Source: Montifringilla adamsi
Taxonomy: Eukaryota > Chordata > Aves > Passeriformes > Passeridae
Length of the DNA: 64,000 nucleotides
Direction of reading: 5' to 3'
Assembly (NCBI GenBank): GCA_017590115.1
Contig: JAGGNK010006626.1
Coordinates: forward strand, 211,269 to 275,268
Below the pieces are notes generated by a model. That model was not told where the DNA came from, searched no databases, and was given only the letters and a program-made list of their open reading frames with translations. This document shows, one piece after another, positions 12,576 to 24,478 of the stretch (within the stretch, counting starts at the first letter, position 1; every line of letters begins with the position of its first letter). The position numbers and the translations under genes are program-made.

Positions 12576-15500
12576 TTCTCTGTAAGAAATCAGTATCATT
12601 ATTAAATTGCTGTAAAAATTGAGGATACTTTTAAATGTGGGCCAGGAGTTTATGTCTCATGTGAGAGTACATAAGAGGGCACAGTATTTATTTGCACCTT
12701 TCTTTTGAAGCTATTCTAAAGCACTTTATAGTTAGTTATTCTATGTATAGATTGATGAATTACAGTACCAAACTGCAGCCAGTTCAACAATCATTCCAGA
12801 CTTGCTGCTTTCACAGTATTTTCAAATGAAAGTGGAAGAGCATCTATCAAATTATAGTAAAAGATACTAGAAATGAGTGTGAGAATCAGGTTCTGAAGAA
12901 TGGCACAAGGTAGTTTAGGGCTTTACTTTTCAGGGAGGTACAAGGAAGTACAAGGACGTTTTTATTTCTAGTGGCATGACTGTTCAAAGTACACTGTACT
13001 TTCACTAAAAAAGCATGTGAGTGTAGGTATATTGTCCCTCTCATATCAGAATTTGTGTGGGAGACCTGTGGTTTTTCAGTAGGTGGTGTACTCCCCTGTT
13101 CTAGCAGAGAACAAGGAGAAATATGTTGTGGAAGGTGCCATCTGCCAAATGTGATAGAATGAAATCAGAGTTTTATTAAGCATGGTCTTATATTCCTTTA
13201 CTGGAGCAGCTCCAGCATGGTCAGCCTCTTACAGGCTGGGAAGAGATCAGGACCAGAAATATTCACTTAATCTGAAAATCAGCAGTAAATCGACTACTAA
13301 TATTTTATTTTCTAATGGGCTGCATAAAACAATCTTTACAAGAACATATGAGTAGAATTAAAAATTACAAGTATAACTACACTGATTAAACTAAATAATC
13401 TGTCATCTTTTTTAATATATGCAAATTTAAAGAGATGTAAGAACTGAAATTCACCATTTCGAGAACATATGAGTAGAATTAAAAATTACAAGTATAACTA
13501 CACTGATTAAACTAAATAATCTGTCATCTTTTTTAATATATGCAAATTTAAAGAGATGTAAGAACTGAAATTCACCATCACCACATACTCGTGGCTTTGA
13601 CAAAAAATACATTTTTGTATAAGAATAATCCACTCAGTTACTTTGTCTCTGCCTAAAAGTGACTGGCTGTATTATTAGTGCCACTAAGCATAATGCTTTA
13701 AAAGCTTTAAGGCTGTAATAAAACATTTGGTGGTAGTATTTTAAAAACTAGAGGGTATAAGTCATAGGCTCCTGTTTGGCTACATGCAGATGTGTGGGTG
13801 TGTATGCTAAAATATTATCAATAAATTTAAACAGTTCTCTCATATATGCCAGGACTGCCATTCTAACTGCAATTTTTGTTTGCCTCTGTAAACTTCTGAA
13901 ATTACTGCTCATGTCAGAAAAGGGAGGGACCAACTCCCTGTTAAGACAAAATTGCTTCTACCTTTCAATCTCAAAAAACCTAAAATAAAAAAATACATTA
14001 AGTGACATAGTCTAAAATCCCAGTAATAATGTTATTTAAATTTTTTTAACTAGTATGTCTGGTAAAGCAATATCCTTCAGTAAATATTCAAAAATATATT
14101 GGGACTTAAGAAATGTAATATAGAAGCTAACTAGTTATATAAGAAAAAGTTACATCATTTTTAATAGCATGTTACCATGGTTTTATTTGGAAAAGGACCA
14201 CAAAGAAGAGTAAAAATACAATCTAATATTGGCTTCTTTTGTACATTTTCAACAAGAATTGATGACTGACAGAGACATTTTTCTAAAGTTAGTAGGACTC
14301 ACAATTTTGCAGGACATTCCTAATTGTTTAACTCTACCTTTCTTCAAGGCCTAAACTGTTTCTTGAGCAATATTGTTTTATTTTATATGGATTATTATTA
14401 ATTCCAGAGGAAGATTATTCTTAAATTATTAAAAATGTACATTATGAAGACTACTCCAGCTTTGAGAGATTGATCCTCTGTAGGAAAACACCTAAGAGGT
14501 ACAGAGTGGAGATGCACATTTTTTGTCGTATGTTGGGGTTTTTTGAGATACATACTTTTGTAAAAATGCAGAAACAGTTTAAAGGCTCAAATTTGGTTTT
14601 CCGTGAAGTCTGCTGCAAAATGCTGTTAATGTCTCTTGGAGCAAGAGCAGGTCCTTTGTAGGCTATTTTCTGGTTAAATTGATCCTGATCAGCAAGCTTG
14701 TATTTCTTAACTACCATAGTATTAAAATGTTTACAATAAAATTTGAGTTGTTTTTAATATTTTGCAGTCATTTCTCTAGATTTTGCTTGGTGGAATTTTT
14801 TTTTCATTCATTGTATTCTGTGATATCTCTTTTGTTTCTGCTTGGGGAGCAGCAAAGGTTTGCTGATTTTTTCATTACTGGTATTAACTTTTTTAATATT
14901 AGCAGCCTTTTATTTGTTTCATTACTTTCCAGGCAGCTTTTGTCAGAAATCATCTGGGGGCATGGTCTGGATCTTAACATATTCTGATAATGAAGAATTC
15001 TCAGTACTGGTGCTGTTAGTCAAGACCATTTAGCTGTTGAAGACAGCAGAAATGCAAGACAAGACTTAGGTATCACTTTTACAGGCAAAGGACCTTCATG
15101 CCTACTCAGAAGTGTGTGAGCTTTTTTGTCAACCAGTGGGTATGTTTGTAGCTCAGCTACCTGCCAAAGGTTCAGTCATCTTGCTTCTCTCATGAGACAA
15201 TTCTAAAAAAAAAAAATCCCAAAAAATAGCTGCTCAGGGAGCAGTTGCTGTGAAGCACAACAGAGTTTTTTATGTCTTGTGCCTGCCTACAGAAGCTCAG
15301 ATCCAAGTTAAGCTTTTTCCAGTATTCTACATACACACCTCATGTTTTTATCACATGTCGACAGCCTCACTTAGTGATACTGAGATCGAAAAGAAGGAAG
15401 AACCAGAGTTTAGATGTGTTTTGTCATTTTCAGAGAAAATTATTGCTGATAACATGAAAGTCTGGGAGTAAGATTATCTATTGTAGCTATCATCTGACAA

Positions 15501-15879
15501 GTAACTGTCTTCATGGTGTGTAGTGTTGCTTTTGTGGATGTGTTTTCAGCATCTTTTGTTCTTTGCAATCCTGACAACATTATTACTATGAGATGCACAC
15601 TCTCCTCTGGGGAATTCCAGGTCACAGATGAACAGAAAAGAAAGATAGGACATCAAGAGCATCTGCTGGTGTTCAGCCCCATACCCAGCAGAGACTGTGA
15701 GGAAAGATGCTTTGGATTGCTCTGGATCTGGAGCAAGACACTATGCTATCCTTAGACATGCCTTTTATTTAGCAGAAAGTTCTAAGGCAGACAGTAATAG
15801 TATAAGGACTTAAAGATCACAGTTTTCTGTCTCAGACAGTTACCACAGAAAGATTTTGCCATGAGATAAGCACAGTATG
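12576..15879. other. Intergenic DNA between RNF180 and RGS7BP
   Basis: AT-rich sequence without a recognised gene or RNA. It contains the 117-bp tandem duplication listed separately. Open frames are all under about 105 codons and have no recognisable family signature. Confidence 0.6.
13341..13578. repeat. Perfect tandem duplication, 117 bp x 2 (period 121)
   Basis: Positions 13,341-13,457 and 13,462-13,578 are identical as far as I can read, both beginning AGAACATATGAGTAG and ending AAATTCACCAT, with TTCG between them. Perfect identity in a fast-evolving intergenic region means a very recent duplication or an assembly artefact at a haplotype difference. A 60-codon minus-strand open frame overlaps the second copy and is not considered a gene. 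Confidence 0.97.
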
Positions 15880-16660
15880 GAGTGACAGAATGGCCTAACT
15901 CCAAGCCTGCAAGGTCCAGCTAGCACATCCTGGGTAATCCAGACAAAAATTCACACTGTGACAAAGTGTGTAAAGAAGCTGTTGCTCATATGTTAATCCC
16001 TGGTCAAACAAAGATCCCAATCAGCAGGTTATGGGACAACTGGCATCTGCAAACACCAGACCCCACTGCATACCGCCCTGGGCTGTGAATTAAGACACCA
16101 TGAGGAGTACATGAGACAAGACAGAGATGTTGTCTGTTATCTCAGGTCTAAGGGAAGGTAAACAAAACTGGGGAAGAAGAATGCACCAGTGATAATGGCT
16201 GAATTTATGGGCCACAAGGAAAGCCAACTCACTAACTGTGCTGAAGTCAGCTCAGGCTACGTAAAAGGTAATTCTGGCAGGCGGAGATTGCAGCCACCAA
16301 CTCACAACCCAGAGGAAGACTGAGTATGGGACTAATTAGCATTAGAAGTGAGGGAATCCTTTAACCAATAGAATAAGAAAGCTGTGTAACCAATGACCAT
16401 TAGTTCCTTTGCTTACAAAAATGTATAAATAGTGAAAAGCTTTGAATGTCTCAGAACCACTACCACCAAGAACCCCTGGGTTAAGAAGGACCAAAGGGAC
16501 ACTTCTGGATCCATGGGTGGTGACTATCATCTGCTCTCTCTTTCTCTCTTCTCACTTGCTCTCTCGCCCTCTCTCTTTCACTCATTTTATTGTTAAATAA
16601 AATCCATTTGGCATATGGTCCCATTTGCACCTTAGTTCAGGCCAAGGCTTCTCTCAGTAA
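15880..16660 (+). mobile_element. Endogenous-retrovirus LTR-like element (borders uncertain)
   Basis: The promoter-like order is CCAAT (16,363 and 16,389 areas), TATAAAT at 16,424-16,430, a CT-rich tract at 16,530-16,580 and AATAAA at 16,596-16,601, about 170 bp after the TATA box. This is the usual U3-R-U5 layout of a retroviral LTR. Upstream sequence from about 15,880 is richer in GC than its surroundings and is probably U3. I could not identify convincing TG...CA ends or target-site duplications, and no internal gag/pol/env sequence is visible. A degenerate CR1 follows directly. Confidence 0.6.
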
Positions 16661-16689
16661 TAGGATCCTTAACAAGCTGTGAGGTAGAT

Positions 16690-17275
16690 TTAAAACTTGC
16701 TTGAAGAGCGAGCTCATAGTGCATTGATTAGTGGCACAAAATCTGCCTGGAGGCAAGTAGCTAGTGGTGTATCCCAGAGAACAAACTGGGGCCCTATCCT
16801 GCTCATCATCTTCACTAATGACCTGGATTCTGGGGCAGAGCATACCCTCAGAAGCTGCAGAGGACAAAATAGGAAGAAATGGATAATACACCAGAGGCTT
16901 GTGCTGCTGTCCCATGGAACTTTGACTGGCTTCAGAAATGGACTGGCAGGAACATCATGCTGTTCAACAAGAGTAGTCTTGCAACTGGGAACAGCTCCCC
17001 CATGCTCAATACATGCAGGAGGTAACCCAGCTGGAAAGCAGCTCTACATGAGAAAACCTGGGAGTTCTGGTAGACTTCAAATTGAATATGAGCCAGCAGT
17101 GCATCCTTGTGTCAAGAAAGCGAATGGTGTCACCAAAGATGATCCTGCCACTCTGCTCAGCACTGATGAGGCCATCTTTGGGGGCCTGTGTCCAGTTCTG
17201 GGCTGCCCTGTACAAAAGGGATACATTTATTAGTGAGATGCCAGCAAAGGACCACTGAAATGATTAGGGGAATGA
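16690..17275 (+). mobile_element. CR1 LINE fragment, degenerate reverse-transcriptase region
   Basis: A 178-codon open frame (16,697-17,233) is a decayed CR1 reverse transcriptase. It carries the SAWRQVASGVSQ block, then GPILLIIFTNDLDSG (the family's GPVLFNIFINDLD motif), then a frame-shifted FADD region and the downstream RKNPGSSG / IEYEPAVHPCVKKANG part. The catalytic FADD box is lost to a frameshift/substitution, so the copy is inactive. Both 5' and 3' parts are missing. Confidence 0.85.
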
Positions 17276-20200
17276 AGTCTCTCTCATGTGACTAATTCTG
17301 TGAAGTCATCACACAAGAATTGACTGGTTGAGGACTAGAATAAGTGAATTTCTCACTAAGGGGTAAATAAAACAGAAATGTCTGAGGAGAATGTAATGTT
17401 TTCCCTTAATAACAAAAGGCAGTACAATGCTGGAAAAACTTGGCCCACATTTTTGTCCATTTCTGTACTTTTCTGTACATATCTGTCTAGAATTAATGAC
17501 AATTTTCTTTTCTTTCACTGTTATCTCGATTCAATACAACCAGTCTCTCTTTGGTAACCAGTTCAATCTTTAAGGGGTTATTTTTCTTCCTACTGATTGA
17601 AATCTGTGGTTGTTGCAGTTCTCTGCAGTGCTCAGAAGAGTACTAAGGAAAGAATCACAGAAGGTTTATTTATATTATTTCCATATTAGTCATCTTAGTA
17701 TCAGAAATTGATATGCCAACTTTATACCTAAACTTATTGTTTAAATGTTAAAGTCTAACATCTAATTTTTTACAGGTAAGGGTTTGAATTAAAATTTCAA
17801 ATTTTAATTGTACATCCTCATTTTGTTTGCATCAAGTACCTCCTCATTTTGTTTGCCGCAGTTTGTCATTCCCAGTATGAGACCTTCCTTCTAAAGTGAC
17901 CTGTTGTAGAGTTGAAGATCACATTTCTCCAAAATGGGTTTTTTATGATTTCTTATGTTGGGATCAAAAACCTTAAACATATGTATTTATGATGGATATT
18001 AGCAGTGATCTAGATCCCAGAAGAATCAAACTAAACCTCCAGAGTCTTAAATGTATTAGGATTTCTTTGTTGCTGTGATATAATCCTGGAAAATAAATAC
18101 TGTCTACATTAGCTTAATAAAATTACTTAGTTAAAAATAACTTAATAATAATCTATTTAATTTTACACCAAATATCTTCTTTGGTTGAAATATTTCTACA
18201 TTTCTGATGAGGCTACTAAAATGTCCTACTAAAATGTAGACCTATTTGAAAGTACTTTCCACCATTACACTCTGGAAGTTTAATCATAAAATGTAATAAT
18301 ATATAATTGAGAACATTCAACTTTTCACTTGATCATAATTTTTACAGGTTTTTTATTGTTAAAAAAAAAGTTCCTAAAAGAAGATTGAGGGTATGTATAA
18401 TCCCATATTTTGGTTTTACTAAAATTATTTTATTACAGACAAATCCTACATGACAAACTTCATCCCTGATGAACACTGCAGAAAATGTCCTGACTAGGCC
18501 GACAAATTTGATCAGAGGAATGCTTCTGGACAAGTCATTAGACTGACACTGAAAAAAAAAAGCTCAGGGCTTGCTTCTCAAGGAAAGACGCTCATCAGGG
18601 CAGAGTTATCTAAGAGACCAAATGGATTTCCTTGTCCTTTGAATGCCGTGCAGGGCACTCTCTAGCCTTCCCTGGCACTTTGGGGTCCTCAGTTGAATAG
18701 ATGTCCTATAACAAGTCCTCAGGAGTTATACAGGGCATCTGACAGCACACATTGATTTTCCTTTTCTGTTACATTAAAAATTCCCCAATATTCACAGGTT
18801 TCTTAAAGTATTTTGGTTCACCTATGACTGCTGGAATCTATCCAAAGAAGGCAAGATGATGTACTGTTATTTCTCATTGCCTACTGTCCTCTGGGGCTGT
18901 TCTTGTATTTCAATCAGTTTGTTTTGCTAAGGCATGACATATCCCTCTCCCAAAATTCTGAATTTATAACCAGGTGGGAATCTTAAGCTGACTTATTCTA
19001 CAACCTTTAATGAAAATTTTGGCATATATAAATGGGAGGAAAATATATATACATGGCAAAGAGGAACAAAACACTTTGTTGTACTAGATATAAATAAAAC
19101 CTAAAGGTCTTTTCAAAGGAACTTCTGTGTCCCTATAAAAAAAGATGCCAGCAGCCAGAGTATGGTTGGTTCTTGCAAGAAAGCAACCATGAAGGTGTAA
19201 AATAGCAGATAAGCAAAGGATAGCAAAGCAACTGCTTCCAGGGAGGTACTGAATATCAGTATATGGTAGCAGTGCCAGATACTGGATAACTGTCCTTCAG
19301 CCTGGCTTAGTAAACTCAAGATCAGTGTTAACAGCATGAGATTATTTTACTGACCATGCCTAGAAAACAACTGAGTGTTCCCTCAGTTCTGTTTGAGGCT
19401 GGTAGGAACAGAAGAGTGGCTTATGAACCTGTTTGCTTGTTGTGTCTGTGAAGATGAAATCCCTCGAGGTCTTTGCTCAGCTTGCCTAGACCTCATCTTC
19501 TTAAAGGCTCTTTACACATTGGTCCTTGGTCAGGAAAGTATGCTACTTCATTCAGGATTGTTCCTGATACATGGAAATGTTACTGAAAAGGCCCCACAGG
19601 ACTGTTTGAAATTTAAAATTTATCTGTTAGCACTTCCTGTAATATTGTAGCACTTCCTGTAATATTGTAATAATACATTACAATATTCTGTAATATTGTA
19701 CATTGCAGTGTAGTAGTCACTGTCCTGTGTGCACTTATCTAACTAGTTTTTGAGTTTAAAAAATATTCTGGAACTCAATACTACAGTTGCCTCTCTGGTA
19801 CTCAACAGCAATGCTGCCTTCCCTCAGCCACATTTTTTATTGTCCACTCTACTTTACAATGTAACGAAAGACTCCTTCAGCTTCATGCCCTTGACATCTC
19901 AATACTAATTTACAACTTAAATAAATTCGCTCCCAGGATTTCTGGATTGATGTTATACAAGTGATACAAATCATTATGCTACTGTATTAGTGATGGCTTA
20001 TTTAAATCTGCACTTTGGTTTTAGGGTGAGAAAACTGCAATAATTATATTCTGACTTTTCTGTAGATACCATTTTAACTTATCAATAATCTATTTCATTT
20101 TCCATCAGACATTTTCAACATTTAGTTGAAGTATTTCCACATTTCCATTAAATCATTAAAATGTAAACTTAAAAATACTCTATATGCAATATTTTATTCT

Positions 20201-23200
20201 CAAACAAGACAATGAAGCACAGAATGTGAATGCCACCAATAAATGGATCATGGTAAGTCATTTGATACTGATGAAAACATTAAAAATTAATTATTTGAAA
20301 TCCTTTTTACTCTGTCATTCAAAAAAAGAGCATTAAAATTTTAATCATGTAATATATTCCACTGTTTCTGAGCTGGAGAATGAAATTCAGACTGTGAAGA
20401 CAGGAAATCTCATGTGCCTTTACTGTATTACCTTTATAAAGTGAAGGATATTAGATACTGACAGAAAAAATTAGCTGACCATCCTGGTAAATTAAAATGG
20501 AAATGTAACACTTTAAAAAATCCTATGTAATACCTATCTACCTAAAGTAACCCCTGGTTTGGGGGATAGTAACTCTTTAGATAACAAGGCTGCTACCCAA
20601 GAAATATTGTTTACACTTACAATCGAAGTGTGAAAATAACTGAAATTCTCAAAAACCTGTCCTTAATCCATGCAGTATATAAATCCTTGGGGAGGTGCAT
20701 GATTCCAGAATTCATTACCAGTCAGAGCATGGCATCAAATGGTGCCTGCAAGACAACACATTCCAATTAGAAACATATAAGGTAAGAATGTGTTTGCCTT
20801 GCAGATGGCTCTAGATGTCTAATGTATGCATTTTAGGTGTCAGAAGTTAAACTAGTTCTAAAATAATTTGAATTAAATTTCAGGGGAGGAAAAACATGCT
20901 AATTTTCCTTTACATCTTATCAAGCAGAGAATGTGTGTAAGAAGTTAATGTTACAGTAAAATTATATCCCTCTCTGGTTCCATCTTATAGAATTGGATTC
21001 CACTTTTTATCTTTTTTAAAACTTGGGAATTAAAAGAACATATATAAACAGTTAATAAGCAGCTCTATGGTCACAGATTCTTCCAGTGCCTATACTGCAA
21101 TTTCACATGAATAACAATTGCAAGAGCTACAAAATCATCTGATAGTTTTCTATTACACTCACCTACGAATCAAGCCTCACAAACTAAATTTTGTTTGTCA
21201 CGTAGATTATGATTTAAATTCTAAACTACAAAAATTACATAATGGTATTGAACTGTCAAGCCGTACTACTATTTTATCTCTAATTCTGCTTAAGAAAGGA
21301 ATATAGTATATTAATAACAATAGCATAAATCAAGATACTCTTCTCTTTCCCTGGCTATTATTCCTGAATTGTTTTATTTTCAGAGTAATTTGCAGGTCTG
21401 GTTCTCATTATTTTTAATCTCTAAAAACAAGTTGTTAAGAACTTCCATTTTTCATGCAGATTCTAGTAGAATGTTCAATGTGCAAATCACTTGGGGCTTC
21501 TAAAGTTAAAGGCACTCTTACAAACACTGGCGAATGTACAAATGCAAGTACTACAGTGTTAATATAACAGGTTAACACATTTTTTGGCAACAATAACTAA
21601 ATTATCTTATTACCATAATTTAAATCAAAGGGCAGCCGAATTATATATGCATGACTTGTATAGGTACTAACTAAACTCTTTATCTACTTAAAAAAAACCC
21701 CACAACATGCCCCTACCCCTGGGGTGGCATTTACTGCTTTACAGGAAGTTTAACATTAAAAGGCTTTCAGGAATGTCTGTGACTCACTGGCTGGAAGCAC
21801 ATTTCTGGAAGATTCCTACTAGCTTCCACATATTGCTTAGCTAAGTACCCTCATCAGGAAGAGAAAATTTCTAAACCCTTAAATAGAACACAGAGCAAAT
21901 TCCTTCAGGCAGCAAAATATAAATCACAGTGTTATTTAGTAAACAGAGTTTCTGGCTTTTCCACCAGTTGAAAAGAAAGTTGAGTTTATTTCACATCTCA
22001 GCTTTTTTACAAATACAAGTAAAGCAATCAAAGAGTTATTACACAAAGTCAAGAAATACTTCCACTGTTAGTTAGCATAATCAGTAATCAGCAATGAGAT
22101 CATAGGAACCATACTTTTTTATTCAAAAGGATGTTAGTAAAGACTGGACTGTCTCTTTGAAAAACACTATCATAATCAGCATTATGTCAGAAAAGCATTA
22201 CAGCTGTGACATAGGATGAATACAAAAACTCTATTTTTAATTTTATTGAATTATTTGGGTTTTAACCATTAATAATGGACAGGTTTCATTATCAGGTAAC
22301 ATTATCAGGTAACATTAATTAAAATGTAATAATAGTGTTAAATTTTTTTAAATCTTCAAAGTGCAACAACAACTGTGGGTAATTATCTTCCTGAAAGGCA
22401 AAGCAATGGATTGAACTACTGCGCAGTAAACAAGTCACAGTAAAAGTAAAAAATCAAGGACTTAAAAGAGAAAACATCAAGTTCTAGAAAAGAGAGTCTT
22501 CCAAACTTCCAAAGATAAGGTTGAAGTCCTGATTCAGCAGTAAATGTCGTCCCTCACCCCCTTCTTTTTAACCTACTGTGACAGACAAATCTACTCTCTC
22601 ACTAGGCCATTGTATGTACTGCTGCAACAGCCATACTGCAACTGAAATTGCTCTGCTTTTCCCACCTTTTGGTACAGAAATCCTCATGTGGACTAGAGCC
22701 AGCATAGCTGCCTGTGTGCTGTACCACTTGGCATTAGGAATCATGCAGATGGCAGGCAGCATGGTCAGGTGACAATGCAAACTGCCCATGGTCTGCCAGA
22801 ACAGGCTCTGAGTGACTGTTTTAAAAGTGGATATTGAGTGTCTGCATTTTTTGTTTACTCGGAGGAATGAACAGTAATATAAAAATAATTAGGTCTGTAC
22901 TTTCCAAAAATCCTTGACACCTAATTGCCCATAGAATAGCAGTAGCTGTGATAGATAATAATGCATGTGTTAATCACAGATAACAATAATCTTTTTAGTA
23001 GCCAGAGTGCTTCAGGAAAAGGGGTTAAACATATCCTCCTTCAATCAAAACTTTCCTTGTCCACAGCAAATGCTCTAAGCACTAGATAAACATATAGCTA
23101 TGACAGGGTGAAACATCACTTAATCTTTCAGTGTGAAATGAAAGAAAGGCTCTGTATTGGTTGGACTTTATGATGTGAAGGGTTGTTTTCAGCATCAATA

Positions 23201-23818
23201 ATACTATCTGAATGTAAATACTTTATTAAGTACAGAAGATAGAGTTTCTAAAGTTTCAGTTTCACTGACGTTTATTCTGTAAGTTAAAGGCTTTAGTCAG
23301 GAATATATGAGAAGGGGGAGGGAGGCAAATGCTGATTTGGATATGCCTTTAACATTCTAGAGGCTGTTTCCCCAAGTCATCAGATGGCTATTGTCATCTG
23401 TGTTGAAAAACTAGAAGATCTGAATATGTTGATACCTTAAGCTTTTTTAAATCATGATCCTTTATTAAATTAGCTCCCAGACAACAACTTTTGTTTGTAT
23501 GTCTTAGAAGAAACTTTCCAGTGTTCCAAAAGCAGCAACAACTTGATGAGGCTACTTTCTCTAAGACCGTTTAAAAATTAAATAAATGCTGCTAATAAAT
23601 AAAATGCAGCTAATAAATGAATGTTGTGTATCTAAAATGTCCAATATTTAATTAATGCAGTAGTATATATGAATGTGCTTACTAGGACTTTTTATAGTTG
23701 GTGTATGTTGGCAGAAGGTATAATTATATTACTAAGAATATCAAAACCAGAGTATATCAAATACTCTGCAGATACTTCTCTCTTAAATTGTCATAAGGAA
23801 AAATATTGGTGAGATGAG
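17276..23818. other. Intergenic DNA, no gene recognised
   Basis: AT-rich sequence with small direct repeats: a CCTCATTTTGTTTGC pair near 17,816 and 17,842, a 13-bp pair at 22,287-22,312, and a 20-bp pair near 19.6 kb. It also holds a few isolated splice-site-like motifs (18.44, 20.25, 20.78 kb). No conserved protein domain, RNA gene or clear transposon is seen. Confidence 0.55.
19628..19686. repeat. 20-bp tandem repeat pair plus AT palindrome
   Basis: TAGCACTTCCTGTAATATTG occurs twice back to back (19,628-19,647 and 19,648-19,667). It is followed by AATATTGTAATAATACATTACAATATT, an inverted repeat able to form a short AT-rich hairpin (about 19,660-19,686). Confidence 0.9.
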
Positions 23819-24478
23819 TGGATCAAGAGCAGCCCTGCCCAGAAGGACTTGGGGGTGCTGGTGGCAGAGAGGCTGGACATGACCCAGCCACGGGCACTCC
23901 CAGCCCAGAGAGCCACACGTGTCCTGGGCTGCATCCAGAGCAGTGTGGGCAGCAGGGCCAGGGAGGGGATTCTGCCCCTCTGCTCTGCTCTGCTGAGACC
24001 CCACCTGCAGGGCTGCAGCAGCTCTGGGGCCCAGCACAGGAAGGACATGGAAATGCTGGAGCGAGTCTAGAGGAGGCCACCAAGATGATCAGAGGGATGG
24101 AGCACCTCTTCTTCTCTATGATGAAAGACTGAGAGAGCTGGGCTGTTCAGCCTAGAGAAGAGGAGGCTACAAGGACATCTTACTGTGACCTTTCCGTAGG
24201 ACCATCTAAAAAAGATGGTGACAAACTGTTAAGCAGGGCCAGTTATTACAGGACAAGGGATAATGGTTTTAAATGGGGAAAAAAATACTCTACAGGTGGT
24301 GAGGCACAGGAACACATTGCCGAGAGAAACGGGATGTCCCATCCCTGGAAGTGATCAAGACTAGGTTGGATGGAGCTTTGAGCAACTTGGTCTAATGGAA
24401 GGTGTCCCTGCCCATGGCAGGGGGTTGGAACAAGATGACCTTTAAGGTTCCTTCCAGCCCTAACCATTCTATCCTATC
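23819..24478 (+). mobile_element. CR1 LINE, 5'-truncated copy with intact 3' end
   Basis: Begins abruptly with GATCAAGAGCAGCCCTGCCC and follows the CR1 ORF2 end: KDLGVLVAERLDM-like, then RVLGCIQSS, ILPLCSALLRPHLQGC, and EATKMIRGMEHL-like stretches. The CR1 3' UTR comes next, ending near the ATTCTATCCTATCATTATA terminal repeat typical of CR1. It is GC-rich against its surroundings and less decayed than the other copies. Frameshifts and stops break the reading frame. The open frames on both strands here (73-104 codons) derive from the repeat. Confidence 0.95.

Noticed and set aside
16697..17233. 178-codon plus-strand frame as a host gene
   Set aside because: It is the decayed reverse transcriptase of a CR1 LINE.
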